Below are positions 18,415 to 26,866 of a DNA stretch of 64,000 nucleotides, piece by piece. Made by a program: the position numbers and the translations under genes. A model generated the notes under the pieces. That model searched no databases, was not told the origin of the DNA, and saw only the letters and a program-made list of their open reading frames with translations. This DNA is from an uncultured Clostridia bacterium (GTDB taxonomy: Bacteria > Bacillota > Clostridia > Christensenellales > Borkfalkiaceae): positions 62,001 through 126,000 of the forward strand of contig CALVXG010000001.1 in assembly GCA_944368925.1 (NCBI GenBank), given 5' to 3'. Every line of letters begins with the position of its first letter. Positions within the stretch are counted from its first letter, which is position 1.

Positions 18415-19629
18415 TCAGGTACGATAATCCCCGTTGATCTTCACATACTCGTACGTAAGGTCACAGCCCCACGCCGTCGCCTTGCCGTTTCCGTCGCCCA
18501 GCCCGATCAGAATCTCGATCTCGTCTTCGGAAAGCACCTTCTTCGCTTCCTCCTCCGAAAACGCGATCCCGCTTCCGCCGCGGCATACCGCGATCTCTCC
18601 CGCACGGCTCTTGAAATCTACGCTCACTTTCGTCACGTCCACGTCCGCGCCCGAATACCCGATCGCACACAGCACGCGCCCCCAGTTTGCATCCGCTCCG
18701 AACATCGCCGCCTTGAACAAAGAGGACTTGATCACGCTCTTTGCTACCGTCTTTGCCGCCGCTTTGCTCTTCGCACCCGTCACCTTGCATTCCAGAAGTT
18801 TCGTCGCCCCCTCGCCGTCCTTCGCAATCTTGCGGCAAAGATAAGTGGTCACTTTGTTGAGCGCCTTGCGGAACGCCGAAAAATCTTTCCCGCTCTCCGT
18901 GATGCAACGGTTCCCCGCAAGCCCGTTCGCCAGCACCGACACCATGTCGTTCGTCGACGTGTCGCCGTCCACGCTCACCATGTTGAAGGAATCTTTTACG
19001 TCTGCCGAAAGCGCCTTCTGCAGCATCGCCGGAGAAATCGCCGCGTCCGTCGTAACAAAGATCAGCATCGTCGCCATGTTCGGGTTGATCATCCCGACGC
19101 CCTTTCCGATCGCTCCGATCCTGCATTCCTTTCCGTCCAGCTGAAACGAATATGCGATCTCTTTGGGCACCGTGTCCGTCGTCATGATCCCCTGCGCCGC
19201 AAGCCCGCTGCCGTTTTCGTCCAGACCCTCAACGAGCGCGGGCATGCCTTCCGCGATCGGATCCAGCGAAAGCGGCTGCCCGATCACGCCCGTCGACGCA
19301 ATGATCACGTCCTGCGCCGCGATCCCCGTGTACTGCTGCACCAGCGACGCCATGCCTTCCGCGATCTGCTCGCCGTCCGCATTGCACGTGTTCGCATTCC
19401 CGCTGTTGCACACGATCGCCTGCGCATACCCGTCCGCCACGTGCTTTTTCGTCACAAGAATCGGCGCGCCTTTCACAAGGTTCTGCGTGTACACGCACGC
19501 CGCCGCCGCACGCACGTCGCTCACGATCAGAGACAGATCTCTCTTGGTTTTGTTCTTGCGGATACCGCAATGCACTCCGTTCGCCTTATACCCCAAAGGC
19601 GCACACACGCCGCCCTGTATCTTTTTCAT
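18415..19629 (-). CDS. argJ: Bifunctional ornithine acetyltransferase / N-acetylglutamate synthase
   Basis: ArgJ recycles the acetyl group from N-acetylornithine to glutamate. It is self-cleaved before its nucleophile Thr187 (numbered from this start) in GMINPNMATML. The N-terminal part (GGVCAPLGYKANGVHCGI) and the STGVIGQ motif are typical. I chose the ATG at 19629 (404 residues), which has GGAAAG just upstream and GGAGG further back. An in-frame ATG at 19656 overlaps the argC stop by 4 bp and adds nine residues, so it remains possible. No argA or argE is seen, which is consistent with the cyclic pathway. Confidence 0.94.
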   Translation of the reverse strand: MKKIQGGVCAPLGYKANGVHCGIRKNKTKRDLSLIVSDVRAAAACVYTQNLVKGAPILVTKKHVADGYAQAIVCNSGNANTCNADGEQIAEGMASLVQQYTGIAAQDVIIASTGVIGQPLSLDPIAEGMPALVEGLDENGSGLAAQGIMTTDTVPKEIAYSFQLDGKECRIGAIGKGVGMINPNMATMLIFVTTDAAISPAMLQKALSADVKDSFNMVSVDGDTSTNDMVSVLANGLAGNRCITESGKDFSAFRKALNKVTTYLCRKIAKDGEGATKLLECKVTGAKSKAAAKTVAKSVIKSSLFKAAMFGADANWGRVLCAIGYSGADVDVTKVSVDFKSRAGEIAVCRGGSGIAFSEEEAKKVLSEDEIEILIGLGDGNGKATAWGCDLTYEYVKINGDYRT

Positions 19630-19652
19630 AATCTTTCCAAACTCCTCCAAAC

Positions 19653-20579
19653 TCATTCGAGCGAGATCCGCTCATCCAAACCGAGCATGATGTTCATGCA
19701 CTGCACCGCCGCACCCGAAGCGCCTTTTCCGAGATTGTCAAACACCGAAGCAAGCACAATCCTGTCTTCGTTTCCGTCCACATAGATCTCCAAACGGTTC
19801 GTCCCCGCCAAAGGGTTCGCCGCAAGGTAATTCTTCGTTTCTTGCGCCGTTTTAACGAAATTATGTGACGCATAGTACTCTGTAAAATAACTTTTCAAGT
19901 CATTTACAGTCATTTTTTTCTGCATTAGGCACGCATACAAAGGTACCGTAACGCACATTCCGCTATAATAATCGGCAACGATCGGATTGAAAATCGGCGC
20001 ATACTCCAAGCCGCAGACCTTCTGCATTTCGGGGAGATGTTTGTGCTTCTGCCCCATACCGTACTGGCGCGGACTGTCCAGCTCCGCACACCTGTCCGGT
20101 GCTTCATATTCTGCGATCATCTTCTTTCCGCCGCCGCTGTACCCCGTCACCGAATGACAGACAAACGGATAATCGGGCGCCACGATCCCTCCCGCGATCA
20201 GCGGGTACACGAGCGATATGAACCCGCTCGCATGGCACCCCGGTACCGCTACCCTCTTGCCGTGCGCGATCTTTTCGCGGTGCTCTTTCGAAAGTTCGGG
20301 AAACCCGTACGCCCACGCGGGATTTGTGCGGTGCGCCGTCGAAGCGTCGATGATCTTCGTCCGATCGTTCTCGCACAGCGATACCGATTCGGCCGCCGCA
20401 GCATCGGGAAGACATAAAAATACGATGTCCGCCGCGTTGATACACTCCTTGCGCGCTCCCGCATCCTTGCGCAGTTCCTCGGGCAGCGCCGTTATCTTTA
20501 TATCCGTCCGCTTTCCCAGCCGTTCAAAAATTTTCAGCCCCGTCGTGCCTTCTTTTCCGTCGATAAATACGTTTACCAT
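19653..20579 (-). CDS. argC: N-acetyl-gamma-glutamyl-phosphate reductase, short (type 2) form
   Basis: Reduces N-acetylglutamyl phosphate to the semialdehyde using NADPH. The 308-residue length, the N-terminal FIDGKEGTTG and the active-site Cys115 in VPGCHASG identify the shorter type 2 family rather than the 340-residue type 1. The ribosome site before the ATG at 20579 is weak (AAAGAGAA). The 124-bp gap to argG holds a hairpin with 7-bp arms CTTTGCG/CGCAAAG (20611-20617 and 20637-20643) and no U tract. Confidence 0.95.
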   Translation of the reverse strand: MVNVFIDGKEGTTGLKIFERLGKRTDIKITALPEELRKDAGARKECINAADIVFLCLPDAAAAESVSLCENDRTKIIDASTAHRTNPAWAYGFPELSKEHREKIAHGKRVAVPGCHASGFISLVYPLIAGGIVAPDYPFVCHSVTGYSGGGKKMIAEYEAPDRCAELDSPRQYGMGQKHKHLPEMQKVCGLEYAPIFNPIVADYYSGMCVTVPLYACLMQKKMTVNDLKSYFTEYYASHNFVKTAQETKNYLAANPLAGTNRLEIYVDGNEDRIVLASVFDNLGKGASGAAVQCMNIMLGLDERISLE

Positions 20580-20703
20580 TTCTCTTTACGCGTACGCGCC
20601 CATATACACACTTTGCGACGAGCCGATCCGGACCGCCGCAAAGCAATTTCTGTTGTTTTCGTCAGTTTGTTTCGCTGGTTTCTGACCTTTCCCGACCTCT
20701 TTT

Positions 20704-21927
20704 TTACTTCAGCTTTTTCGCGTCCAGCATCGCCTTGACCTTCACAGGCAGGCCGAACAGGTTGATAAACCCTTCCGCATCGTGCTGGTTGTAAACGTCT
20801 TCCTCGCCGAACGTCGCGATCTCTTCACTGTACAGGGAATGCTCGCTCTTCATGCCCGCAGGAATGATATTCCCCTTGTAAATTTTCAGCCGTACGTCGC
20901 CCGATACGTTTTCCTGCGTCTTGTCCACAAACGCCGAAAGCGCTTCGCGCAGAGGCGTGAACCACTGCCCGTTGTAAACAAGTTCCGCAAATTTGATCGC
21001 CACATGCTCTTTGAAATGCTGCGTTTCTTTGTCCAGGCAAAGCATTTCGAGCTGCTCGTGCGCAAAATACAAAATCGTGCCGCCCGGCGTCTCGTATACG
21101 CCGCGGCTCTTCATGCCAACCAGACGGTTCTCAACGATGTCGATGATCCCCACTCCGTTTTTGCCGCCGATCTCGTTGAGCTTGTGCATCAGTTCGACCG
21201 AACCCAGCTTTTTGCCGTCCAATGCGACGGGAATCCCCTTTTCAAACGTGATCGTCACATACGTCGGCTGATCGGGCGCCTTTTCGGGCGATACTCCCAT
21301 CTCCAAAATCTTATCGTACTTCGGCTCGTTCGCAGGATCTTCCAGATCCAGCCCCTCGTGCGACAAATGCCACAGATTCTTATCTTTGGAATAACTCGTC
21401 TCACGCGTAATCTTCAAAGGAATGTTGTGCGCTTCCGCATAGTCAATCTCTTCGTCACGGCTCTTGATGTTCCAGATACGCCACGGCGCAATGATCGTCA
21501 TCTCCGGCGCAAACGCCTTGATCGTCAGCTCGAAACGCACCTGGTCGTTCCCTTTCCCCGTGCAGCCGTGACAGATCGCGTCCGCTCCTTCCTTCTTCGC
21601 GATCTCCACGATCCGCTTCGCAATCACAGGACGCGCAAAGGACGTCCCCAAAAGATATTTGTTCTCGTACACCGCGCCCGCTTTCATCGTCGGATAAATA
21701 TAATCTTCGATAAACTCCTTGCGCAGATCTTCAATATATAACTTGGAAGCTCCCGTCTTCAACGCTTTCTCTTCCAATCCGTCCAGCTCGCTCTCCTGCC
21801 CTACGTCCGCCGAAACAGCGATCACTTCACAGTTGTTGTAATTCTCTTTCAACCAAGGTATGATGATCGACGTGTCCAATCCGCCCGAATAGGCAAGTAC
21901 TACTTTCTTGATCTCTTTCTTTTCCAT
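20704..21927 (-). CDS. argG: Argininosuccinate synthase
   Basis: Joins citrulline and aspartate using ATP (407 residues). The N-type ATP pyrophosphatase P-loop AYSGGLDTS is at residues 12-20. The [15 protein letters not shown] and EINYAEA-like segments follow. I chose the ATG at 21927, which has GAGG 10 nt upstream. The upstream ATG at 21957 has no ribosome site and lies 3 bp from the -10 element. It is the first gene of the arginine cluster. argH, the next enzyme, is not in the window. Confidence 0.96.
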   Translation of the reverse strand: MEKKEIKKVVLAYSGGLDTSIIIPWLKENYNNCEVIAVSADVGQESELDGLEEKALKTGASKLYIEDLRKEFIEDYIYPTMKAGAVYENKYLLGTSFARPVIAKRIVEIAKKEGADAICHGCTGKGNDQVRFELTIKAFAPEMTIIAPWRIWNIKSRDEEIDYAEAHNIPLKITRETSYSKDKNLWHLSHEGLDLEDPANEPKYDKILEMGVSPEKAPDQPTYVTITFEKGIPVALDGKKLGSVELMHKLNEIGGKNGVGIIDIVENRLVGMKSRGVYETPGGTILYFAHEQLEMLCLDKETQHFKEHVAIKFAELVYNGQWFTPLREALSAFVDKTQENVSGDVRLKIYKGNIIPAGMKSEHSLYSEEIATFGEEDVYNQHDAEGFINLFGLPVKVKAMLDAKKLK

Positions 21928-21959
21928 AACAATCTGTCCTCGTTGTTTTACTGTCATTG

Positions 21960-21988
21960 ATTATACTCCCGCGCCCGTTATAAGTCAA
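21960..21988 (-). promoter_or_regulatory. Sigma-A promoter of argG
   Basis: Minus strand: -35 TTGACT (21988-21983), 17-bp spacer, -10 TATAAT (21965-21960). The predicted start lies near 21953, giving a leader of about 26 nt. Confidence 0.88.
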
Positions 21989-22011
21989 GCGTTTTTTATC
22001 ACTTTTTTAAA

Positions 22012-22090
22012 AGAATATTCATAAATATTTGCTTAATTTTGCATAAAATTTATAAATATGCATATTTTTGCGATTATTCATGAATAATTA
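22012..22090. promoter_or_regulatory. AT-rich block of ArgR-like dyads upstream of argG
   Basis: A very AT-rich stretch with several dyads resembling ARG boxes (consensus half sites TGAAT/ATTCA or TGCAT/ATGCA). Exact palindromes are ATTATTCATGAATAAT (22073-22088) and AAATATGCATATTT (22054-22067). TTGCATAAAATTTATAAAT and TTCATAAATATTTGC lie between these and the promoter. Upstream of an arginine gene this is most simply an ArgR operator array. No argR gene is in the window to support it. Confidence 0.6.
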
Positions 22091-22119
22091 CTGCTTTGTG
22101 GATAAATACATTCCACAGG

Positions 22120-22157
22120 AAAATACCCGAAGCGGATAAAGCCGCTTCGGGTATTTT
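22120..22157 (-). terminator. Terminator after the flavin reductase gene
   Basis: Sixteen-bp perfect arms (22120-22135 and 22142-22157) with a 6-nt loop. The stem ends in A/T runs on both sides, so it could act in both directions. It starts about 6 bp after the stop of the gene at 22163. Confidence 0.85.
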
Positions 22158-22162
22158 ATTTC

Positions 22163-22714
22163 TTATTTTTTCGCCGTATAACCGTACGTTCCGACCGTCC
22201 CGCCCGTCTGCGTATAACGGTTCTGAATATAGGCGATCAGCTCTCCCTCGGGAATTTGCAGACGGCCGTTTTCCGTCCATTCCTCTTTCGCCGTCGCGCC
22301 CACAATCTCCGCCACAAACATGACGTGCGTATTCAGCTCAACCGTCTGACGGACGACACACTCCAACGACACGGGACACTCCGCCACCGCAGGCGCCTTG
22401 ACGTGTTCGCATGCCTGCTTCGTCAGTCCGAATTTCTTGAATTTATCCGTATCCCTGCCCGAAACGACGCCGCATCCGTCCAACGTCTCCAAATGCGCCT
22501 CGTCCACAAGATTGACGACAAATTCTCCCGTCTTGCGGATCAGCTCGTAAGAATAACGGCTGCAGCGCACGGAAATACTCAGCATCGGCGGCTCCGAATT
22601 CACCGTCCCAGTCCATGCGATCGTCACAATGTCAGACGTCTCCATGTCCCCGCAGGATACCATCACCGCGGGCACGGGCGCAAGATACGTCGAAGGCTTT
22701 ATACTTTTTTTCAT
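22163..22714 (-). CDS. Flavin reductase family protein (FMN-binding split barrel)
   Basis: A 183-residue flavoredoxin-like protein. The opening PSTYLAPVPAVMVSCGD and the central segment around TVNSEPPMLSISVR followed by FVVNLVDE are typical of the flavin reductase-like, FMN-binding split-barrel family. Members transfer electrons from NAD(P)H or ferredoxin to flavins or act as small flavoproteins in anaerobes. The substrate cannot be told here. AAGGAG lies 10 nt before the ATG. It is the last gene downstream of the YgjP-type and thioesterase genes, 51 bp after them. Confidence 0.88.
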   Translation of the reverse strand: MKKSIKPSTYLAPVPAVMVSCGDMETSDIVTIAWTGTVNSEPPMLSISVRCSRYSYELIRKTGEFVVNLVDEAHLETLDGCGVVSGRDTDKFKKFGLTKQACEHVKAPAVAECPVSLECVVRQTVELNTHVMFVAEIVGATAKEEWTENGRLQIPEGELIAYIQNRYTQTGGTVGTYGYTAKK

Positions 22715-22765
22715 ATCGCTTTATCTCCTTTTTATTATTTTCGGACGTCCGCATCTTGCCGGCGA

Positions 22766-23413
22766 TCAACCGGCTTGCCCGCCGCTCCTATACAGCAAAG
22801 TGAGAAAAGAATACTCCTTTAACTCCTTGCGAAGCTCCCTGTACCGCGGACAATACCGCCCCACCAGCCGCCAGAATGCCGCCGAATGATTCATTTCTTT
22901 TAAATGACACAACTCATGGATCAATACGTAATCTCTCAGACGAGGCGGAAGCATGCTTAACCGCCAGTTCAGTTTGATGTTCCCCGCCGCATCGCAACTA
23001 CCCCAGCGCGCCTTGAAATCATGCAGCCCGACGCTCTGCGGTACCGTTCCCGTCATCTTGGTAAGTTCAAACAATACTTCTTTTAAAATCCAGCCGCGCG
23101 TCCTTTCAAAATATTTACGGACGGAGGTTTTGTCTTTCAGATAAAACGTATCCGCCGTTTCGAAATTTTTTTCCGCCCCGAACACAACCGTTTTGACCGC
23201 GCCCGCATCCAGAATCTTTAAACCTTCGCGGAGGCTCGAAAATTTCGGATCCGTCTGCGCCTGCAGCTTTTTTTCGACCCACGAACGCTTGCTCTCCAAA
23301 AAAGACCCGATCGCCGCATCCGACAACCCGAGCGGCGCTTTTACCAAAACTTTCCCTTCCGAAACCGTGATCACCAGCGTACGGCGTTTGGATCTTCGAA
23401 CTTCATACTCCAT
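22766..23413 (-). CDS. YgjP-like (M48/SprT-type) metallopeptidase domain protein
   Basis: A 215-residue protein of the DUF45/YgjP family. The zinc motif HELCH is at about 166-170, with a further His at 176 in MNHSAAFW. The ARWGSC signature lies at about 135-140. The N-terminal half is rich in beta strand. The physiological substrate of this family is not established to my knowledge. I chose the ATG at 23413. A TTG at 23434 would overlap the upstream stop codon but has no ribosome site. It follows the thioesterase gene by 17 bp and is probably co-transcribed with it. Confidence 0.9.
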   Translation of the reverse strand: MEYEVRRSKRRTLVITVSEGKVLVKAPLGLSDAAIGSFLESKRSWVEKKLQAQTDPKFSSLREGLKILDAGAVKTVVFGAEKNFETADTFYLKDKTSVRKYFERTRGWILKEVLFELTKMTGTVPQSVGLHDFKARWGSCDAAGNIKLNWRLSMLPPRLRDYVLIHELCHLKEMNHSAAFWRLVGRYCPRYRELRKELKEYSFLTLLYRSGGQAG

Positions 23414-23430
23414 TCTTCCGCCCCGCTCTT

Positions 23431-24171
23431 TCAACGAAAGTAGATCCGCGCCGCAACAACCGTTTCCGCATCGTTCTTGATGCCTTCCACAATATACTCG
23501 CCGTTTCCCGCCTGCTCCCTGTAAAAACGCAAAACGTCTCCCTCGTGCGACTGCTTTATATAATGAATCTGAAAAGCGCGCAGCGATTTTTCTTCCAGCT
23601 CTTTCACCGTAAAACAGTTAAACAGATAGTCGGCATACTTGATATTGTTGACGTGATAATTGAAATCGTACTCGGAATTCGCCACACGGATCGAAAAAGC
23701 AGGCTCTCTGCGATCCGTAATTTCCGGAATGCGCCAATCTTCAAAAGCAACGCTCCTCTTTTCAATAAAATCTATATCCGGCCGCCCAACGGCAGAGGTT
23801 GGAACGATGCGGCCCGTCTTATTCAAAATACACCAGCGCGAATAAGCACGGATCGCTTCACCGCTTTCATCCGACACGCGAAAACTGCGCTCGTAAATCA
23901 CCTTGTTCGGTTCATGCGGCCAGGTCTCCACCCGTATGGTTTCCCCGCAGGCAGGCCGCCTGTCAAACTCCACGTATATTTTGGAAAGAATCCAAAAATA
24001 ACCCTTTGCCGCAAGATCTTCGTACCCCATTCCCATTTTCACCGAATGATCGCCCGCCGTCTCCTGAAAAAAACCGAGCACGGCCGAAGGCTTGACCCTG
24101 CGCATAAAATCTGTCTCGTAATTGCGAAGCGTAAACGTACGCTCCTCCTTGTTTGCGACCTTTCCTTCCAT
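23431..24171 (-). CDS. Acyl-ACP thioesterase (FatA/FatB-like)
   Basis: A 246-residue double hot-dog protein that hydrolyses acyl-ACP to free fatty acid. The N-terminal hot-dog has the usual FQETAGDHS helix region. The C-terminal one has SEYDFNYHVNNIKYADY, which contains the catalytic Asp-Asn-His arrangement of bacterial and plant acyl-ACP thioesterases. I chose the ATG at 24171 because AAAGG lies 5 nt upstream. The ATG at 24237 would sit at the transcription start and has no clear site. It is first in a short operon from the promoter at 24243-24271. Confidence 0.92.
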   Translation of the reverse strand: MEGKVANKEERTFTLRNYETDFMRRVKPSAVLGFFQETAGDHSVKMGMGYEDLAAKGYFWILSKIYVEFDRRPACGETIRVETWPHEPNKVIYERSFRVSDESGEAIRAYSRWCILNKTGRIVPTSAVGRPDIDFIEKRSVAFEDWRIPEITDRREPAFSIRVANSEYDFNYHVNNIKYADYLFNCFTVKELEEKSLRAFQIHYIKQSHEGDVLRFYREQAGNGEYIVEGIKNDAETVVAARIYFR

Positions 24172-24242
24172 TTTTGCCTTTCCCTTTCTTACGTGCCCCT
24201 GCGGTTTTTGCCACCACTGAGCCGTTTCGTTTTTCATTCTCT

Positions 24243-24271
24243 ATTGTACACCAATTTTATACGTTTGTCTA
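24243..24271 (-). promoter_or_regulatory. Sigma-A promoter of the thioesterase operon
   Basis: Minus strand: -35 TAGACA (24271-24266), 17-bp spacer, -10 TACAAT (24248-24243). It diverges from the padR-like promoter about 110 bp away. Confidence 0.75.
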
Positions 24272-24378
24272 TCTTTTGAAAATATTTTAACGGTACTCAT
24301 TTCTTCGCTTATTTGCGTATTCTGTCAGACATAATACTATGCAAAATCAGAAGCATAATGATTATATCGCACAGAATA

Positions 24379-24407
24379 TTGACAAACGGTTGCGAATCTT
24401 GTATAAT
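24379..24407 (+). promoter_or_regulatory. Consensus sigma-A promoter of the PadR-type gene
   Basis: Exact TTGACA (24379-24384), 17-bp spacer, exact TATAAT (24402-24407). The ribosome site GGAGG follows at 24418-24422. Such a strong promoter suggests high basal expression or a repressor that can block it. Confidence 0.92.
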
Positions 24408-24429
24408 ATTGTCGATAGGAGGTATATCC

Positions 24430-26421
24430 ATGAGCGAAGATAATACCAATGACAAAGAAAAACAACCCGCTGATAACGCCTCCTCTATCAGCAGCGATCT
24501 GATACGGGGACATATCAATACGATCATCCTCCGCACGTTGTACGACGGAGATAAGTACGGTTACGAAATTATTAACGAAATCGAAGAAAAGAGCAAGGGA
24601 CAATATTCTCTGAAACAACCCACTCTCTACAGCGCTTTGAAACGTCTGGAGAGCCAGGATTATGTCACGTCCTACTGGGGCGGCGCCAGCAACGGCGGAC
24701 GGAGAAAATATTTCCAGATCACAGACAAAGGAAAAGCCGTCGTCGAACAGAACCGGGCCGAATGGGAATATTCGCGCACGGTCATCGACAGTCTTATATC
24801 CGAACGCGATTACGATTTTTCCAATCCCCCTCCCTCTTCTTCCGTTGATTTCAATATTCTGAAAAAATCTACTTCGCGCGTCCCGATTTCCTATTCGGAA
24901 GACGAGGACGAAATCGAATTGCCCGAAGGCCGCCATTACAGAGAAATCGGCGACGAGGAGGCAGACATCGAACTCTCCGCCGCAGATGAAACCGACAAGG
25001 AACCAGTCGATCGAAGCAGCGATTCTTCCGAGAGCGCGCAGAGCGTTGCGGCCGAGTCGGAAAACATTCAAGCGAACGAATCTTCAAGCGGACCCGTATC
25101 GGAACAATCGGAGAGTACATATATGCAGTCTTCCGCGCAGGAAGAAGCGAGCTACTCTGCCGCACAGGAAAACAGCTATGCGGCAAATGAACAACCCGTC
25201 CAAAACACGGCGGCACAGAGCAGTTCCTATGCTTCGTCCGTTTCCGAAACGGTGACGCATTCGGAAGATCCGAGAGAAAATGAACAGTCGGCGCACAGCA
25301 CCGAGCCGCTGCCTTTGACGGAAGACGAGAAAAACCGCATTCACGAAAATTATAAGGCGCTGATCGGCGAAGAGACGGACGCGACTTCCTACTATTACGC
25401 ACAAGTCGCGCGCGACAGGGCGCAGGAATCCAAACAGGAAGAGCCCGCGCAAAACGACTATGCGGATCCCTATGCAGAAAACGCACAGCCCTATCCGCCG
25501 CAAGACCCTTATGCCGATCCGTATTCGCAAGGACAGTATGCCGATCCTTATGCACAGGGACAGTATGCGGATCCCTATGCGCAGCAAAATTACGGAGATC
25601 CGTACAGCGACAACCGTGCAATTTCTTCCGAATTGCTGTATTCCAATAAATCTCCTGCCGAACGCAATTATAAAAAACTGCTGAATAAATTGTACGACAA
25701 CACGCATAAACAGCAGGACGACGAAGACGAATACGCGGAATCTTCCTTTACACAGGAACAGGCACCCGCCGACGCGCAAGCACAGGAAGCGCCCGCCACG
25801 GAAATGCCTGCGCAAGCGGCCCCTACCGCGCAAAGCTATGCGGAGCAAACCGTACAAGCGGACGCCCCTGCGGCACCTCCGCAGGGTAATACGGCGAGCA
25901 ACATCGAATTTTACGACGTGGAAGAAAAAGCACAGAAAGAGGGACTTCGCATTACGACCACCAACGGTTCCAGAAACCGCACGATGGCCAAAGCCGTCGG
26001 CAACACGTTCGACAAGGGCCGCGCGCTTTTGCTTACCGCCATCTACGTGTTCATCGTGGCGCTGGCAGAGTCTATCATCAACCATTGTCTGCACAACGTC
26101 TTGAATTCGGGTACCGCTTACATCGTGATCCCCTATGTACTCGCTTTTGTGATGCTCGGCGTTTTCCTCTTCCTGTTTTTGAACGGCTACGGCAAAAACA
26201 GTCGGAAGACACAATCAAAGTCTTACCTTTCCGCAAGCCTGGTCATCTATATCAACATCGTACTCATCATTGTACTGATTGCTTACCTTGTGATCTACTT
26301 CGGATCGGCTGACCTTTCGACGGGAATTCAGATCCTCAAATACGCGATCTTCCCGATCATCTTTGCGTTTAATCTCCCGCTGTTTGCCCTTCTCTATCGC
26401 GTAAACAGCAACAAACAATAA
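24430..26421 (+). CDS. PadR-family winged-helix regulator with long disordered linker and four-helix membrane tail
   Basis: A 663-residue protein starting at an ATG with GGAGG 7-8 nt upstream. Residues about 20-110 are a PadR winged helix-turn-helix (ILRTLYDGDKYGYEII, LKQPTLYSALKRLES, GGRRKYFQITDKG). Residues about 130-525 are low complexity, acidic and rich in Ser, Gln, Ala and Tyr, with tandem DPYAQGQYA-type repeats near 343-395. Four hydrophobic segments follow at about 532-552, 563-586, 601-624 and 634-656. PadR proteins are normally soluble dimers of 100-200 residues, so this is a membrane-tethered version. The target and signal are unknown. It may regulate itself or the divergent thioesterase operon. 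A terminator follows at once. Confidence 0.9.
   Translation: MSEDNTNDKEKQPADNASSISSDLIRGHINTIILRTLYDGDKYGYEIINEIEEKSKGQYSLKQPTLYSALKRLESQDYVTSYWGGASNGGRRKYFQITDKGKAVVEQNRAEWEYSRTVIDSLISERDYDFSNPPPSSSVDFNILKKSTSRVPISYSEDEDEIELPEGRHYREIGDEEADIELSAADETDKEPVDRSSDSSESAQSVAAESENIQANESSSGPVSEQSESTYMQSSAQEEASYSAAQENSYAANEQPVQNTAAQSSSYASSVSETVTHSEDPRENEQSAHSTEPLPLTEDEKNRIHENYKALIGEETDATSYYYAQVARDRAQESKQEEPAQNDYADPYAENAQPYPPQDPYADPYSQGQYADPYAQGQYADPYAQQNYGDPYSDNRAISSELLYSNKSPAERNYKKLLNKLYDNTHKQQDDEDEYAESSFTQEQAPADAQAQEAPATEMPAQAAPTAQSYAEQTVQADAPAAPPQGNTASNIEFYDVEEKAQKEGLRITTTNGSRNRTMAKAVGNTFDKGRALLLTAIYVFIVALAESIINHCLHNVLNSGTAYIVIPYVLAFVMLGVFLFLFLNGYGKNSRKTQSKSYLSASLVIYINIVLIIVLIAYLVIYFGSADLSTGIQILKYAIFPIIFAFNLPLFALLYRVNSNKQ
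25459..25614 (+). repeat. In-frame tandem repeats encoding DPYA/GQYADPYAQ units
   Basis: The coding sequence of the PadR-type protein repeats a unit of about 24-27 bp with GATCC(C/T)TATGC cores, giving about five DPYA or DPYS units. The copies are imperfect at the DNA level and keep frame. This is a coding repeat inside a disordered linker, not a CRISPR array. Confidence 0.8.
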
Positions 26422-26424
26422 ATT

Positions 26425-26457
26425 AAAAGTGCCGCAGATATACTCTGCGGCACTTTT
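26425..26457 (+). terminator. Terminator of the PadR-type gene
   Basis: Fourteen-bp perfect arms AAAAGTGCCGCAGA/TCTGCGGCACTTTT with a 5-nt loop and a T run, starting 3 bp after the stop codon. Confidence 0.93.
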
Positions 26458-26460
26458 GCT

Positions 26461-26763
26461 TCAAAACGGAAAAGTCGCGGTTCTTCTACAAGAAACTTTT
26501 CCGATAAACAAACAACATGGAGCGGCAAAAAAACAGCCGAACGACAACAAATTCAGAAAGATAGAAAGCTATTAAAACGCGGAATCATAAAGCAAAATCT
26601 TAGACAAAAAACTTTCGGAGCCGCCGCGTCTTATCCTGCCAGCTCCGCTCCGTAACAATCACCCGACCGCCAAGTCCTTGCCGCGGTTTGCGCGAGAAGG
26701 CAATATTTGTGCCAACAAATCAAAACGGAAAAGCCCACCGCCTCAAACGGTGGGTTTTATTTA
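26461..26763 (+). ncRNA. Candidate structured non-coding RNA ending in an intrinsic terminator
   Basis: No protein frame is convincing, but the plus strand holds a series of possible helices. The first hairpin is CGGAAAAGT/ACTTTTCCG (26467-26475 with 26495-26503) with an inner TTCTT/AAGAA. A long-range ATGGAGCGG/CCGCTCCGT (26517-26525 with 26645-26653) encloses ACGCGG/CCGCGT (26577-26582 with 26624-26629). Then come TTGCC-GCG/CGC-GGCAA (26678-26703), ATTTGT/ACAAAT (26705-26720), and a terminator CCCACCG/CGGTGGG plus TTTTATTT (26734-26763). A 14-nt direct repeat TCAAAACGGAAAAG occurs at both ends (26461 and 26720). The only promoter I can suggest is weak (TTCTTC, 16 bp, GATAAA at 26503). I cannot match it to a known RNA family. 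Confidence 0.45.
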
Positions 26764-26866
26764 AAAAGTTTTTCTCTTTGTCCTCTTTTCAGACTCCGTA
26801 AAATAACCGACAATAAACAGGCGGCCGTAAAGCGCCGAAAGACAATCCGTGCGGAGGTCACTCAAA

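Larger units (their letters stand above)
26422..26866. other. Gene-free 445-bp region between the PadR-type gene and the MBL hydrolase
   Basis: Contains the PadR-gene terminator (26425-26457), a hairpin-rich stretch ending in a second terminator (26461-26763, listed separately), and about 100 bp of unremarkable sequence up to the MBL stop codon at 26867. No coding frame with a ribosome site is visible on either strand. Confidence 0.6.

Noticed and set aside
17428..19785. 785-residue plus-strand frame across argB and argJ
   Set aside because: It spans two well-supported minus-strand genes and the gap between them. The composition is typical of the antisense frame in this codon usage.
25459..25614. 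Possible CRISPR-like tandem repeat
   Set aside because: The repeats are short, imperfect, in frame and lack unique spacers. They encode DPYA units of the PadR-type protein.
26461..26763. Assignment of the structured region to RNase P, SRP, tmRNA or 6S RNA
   Set aside because: None of the signature sequences of RNase P, SRP RNA or tmRNA is present, and the fold does not resemble the long closed rod of 6S RNA, so it is left as an unassigned candidate.
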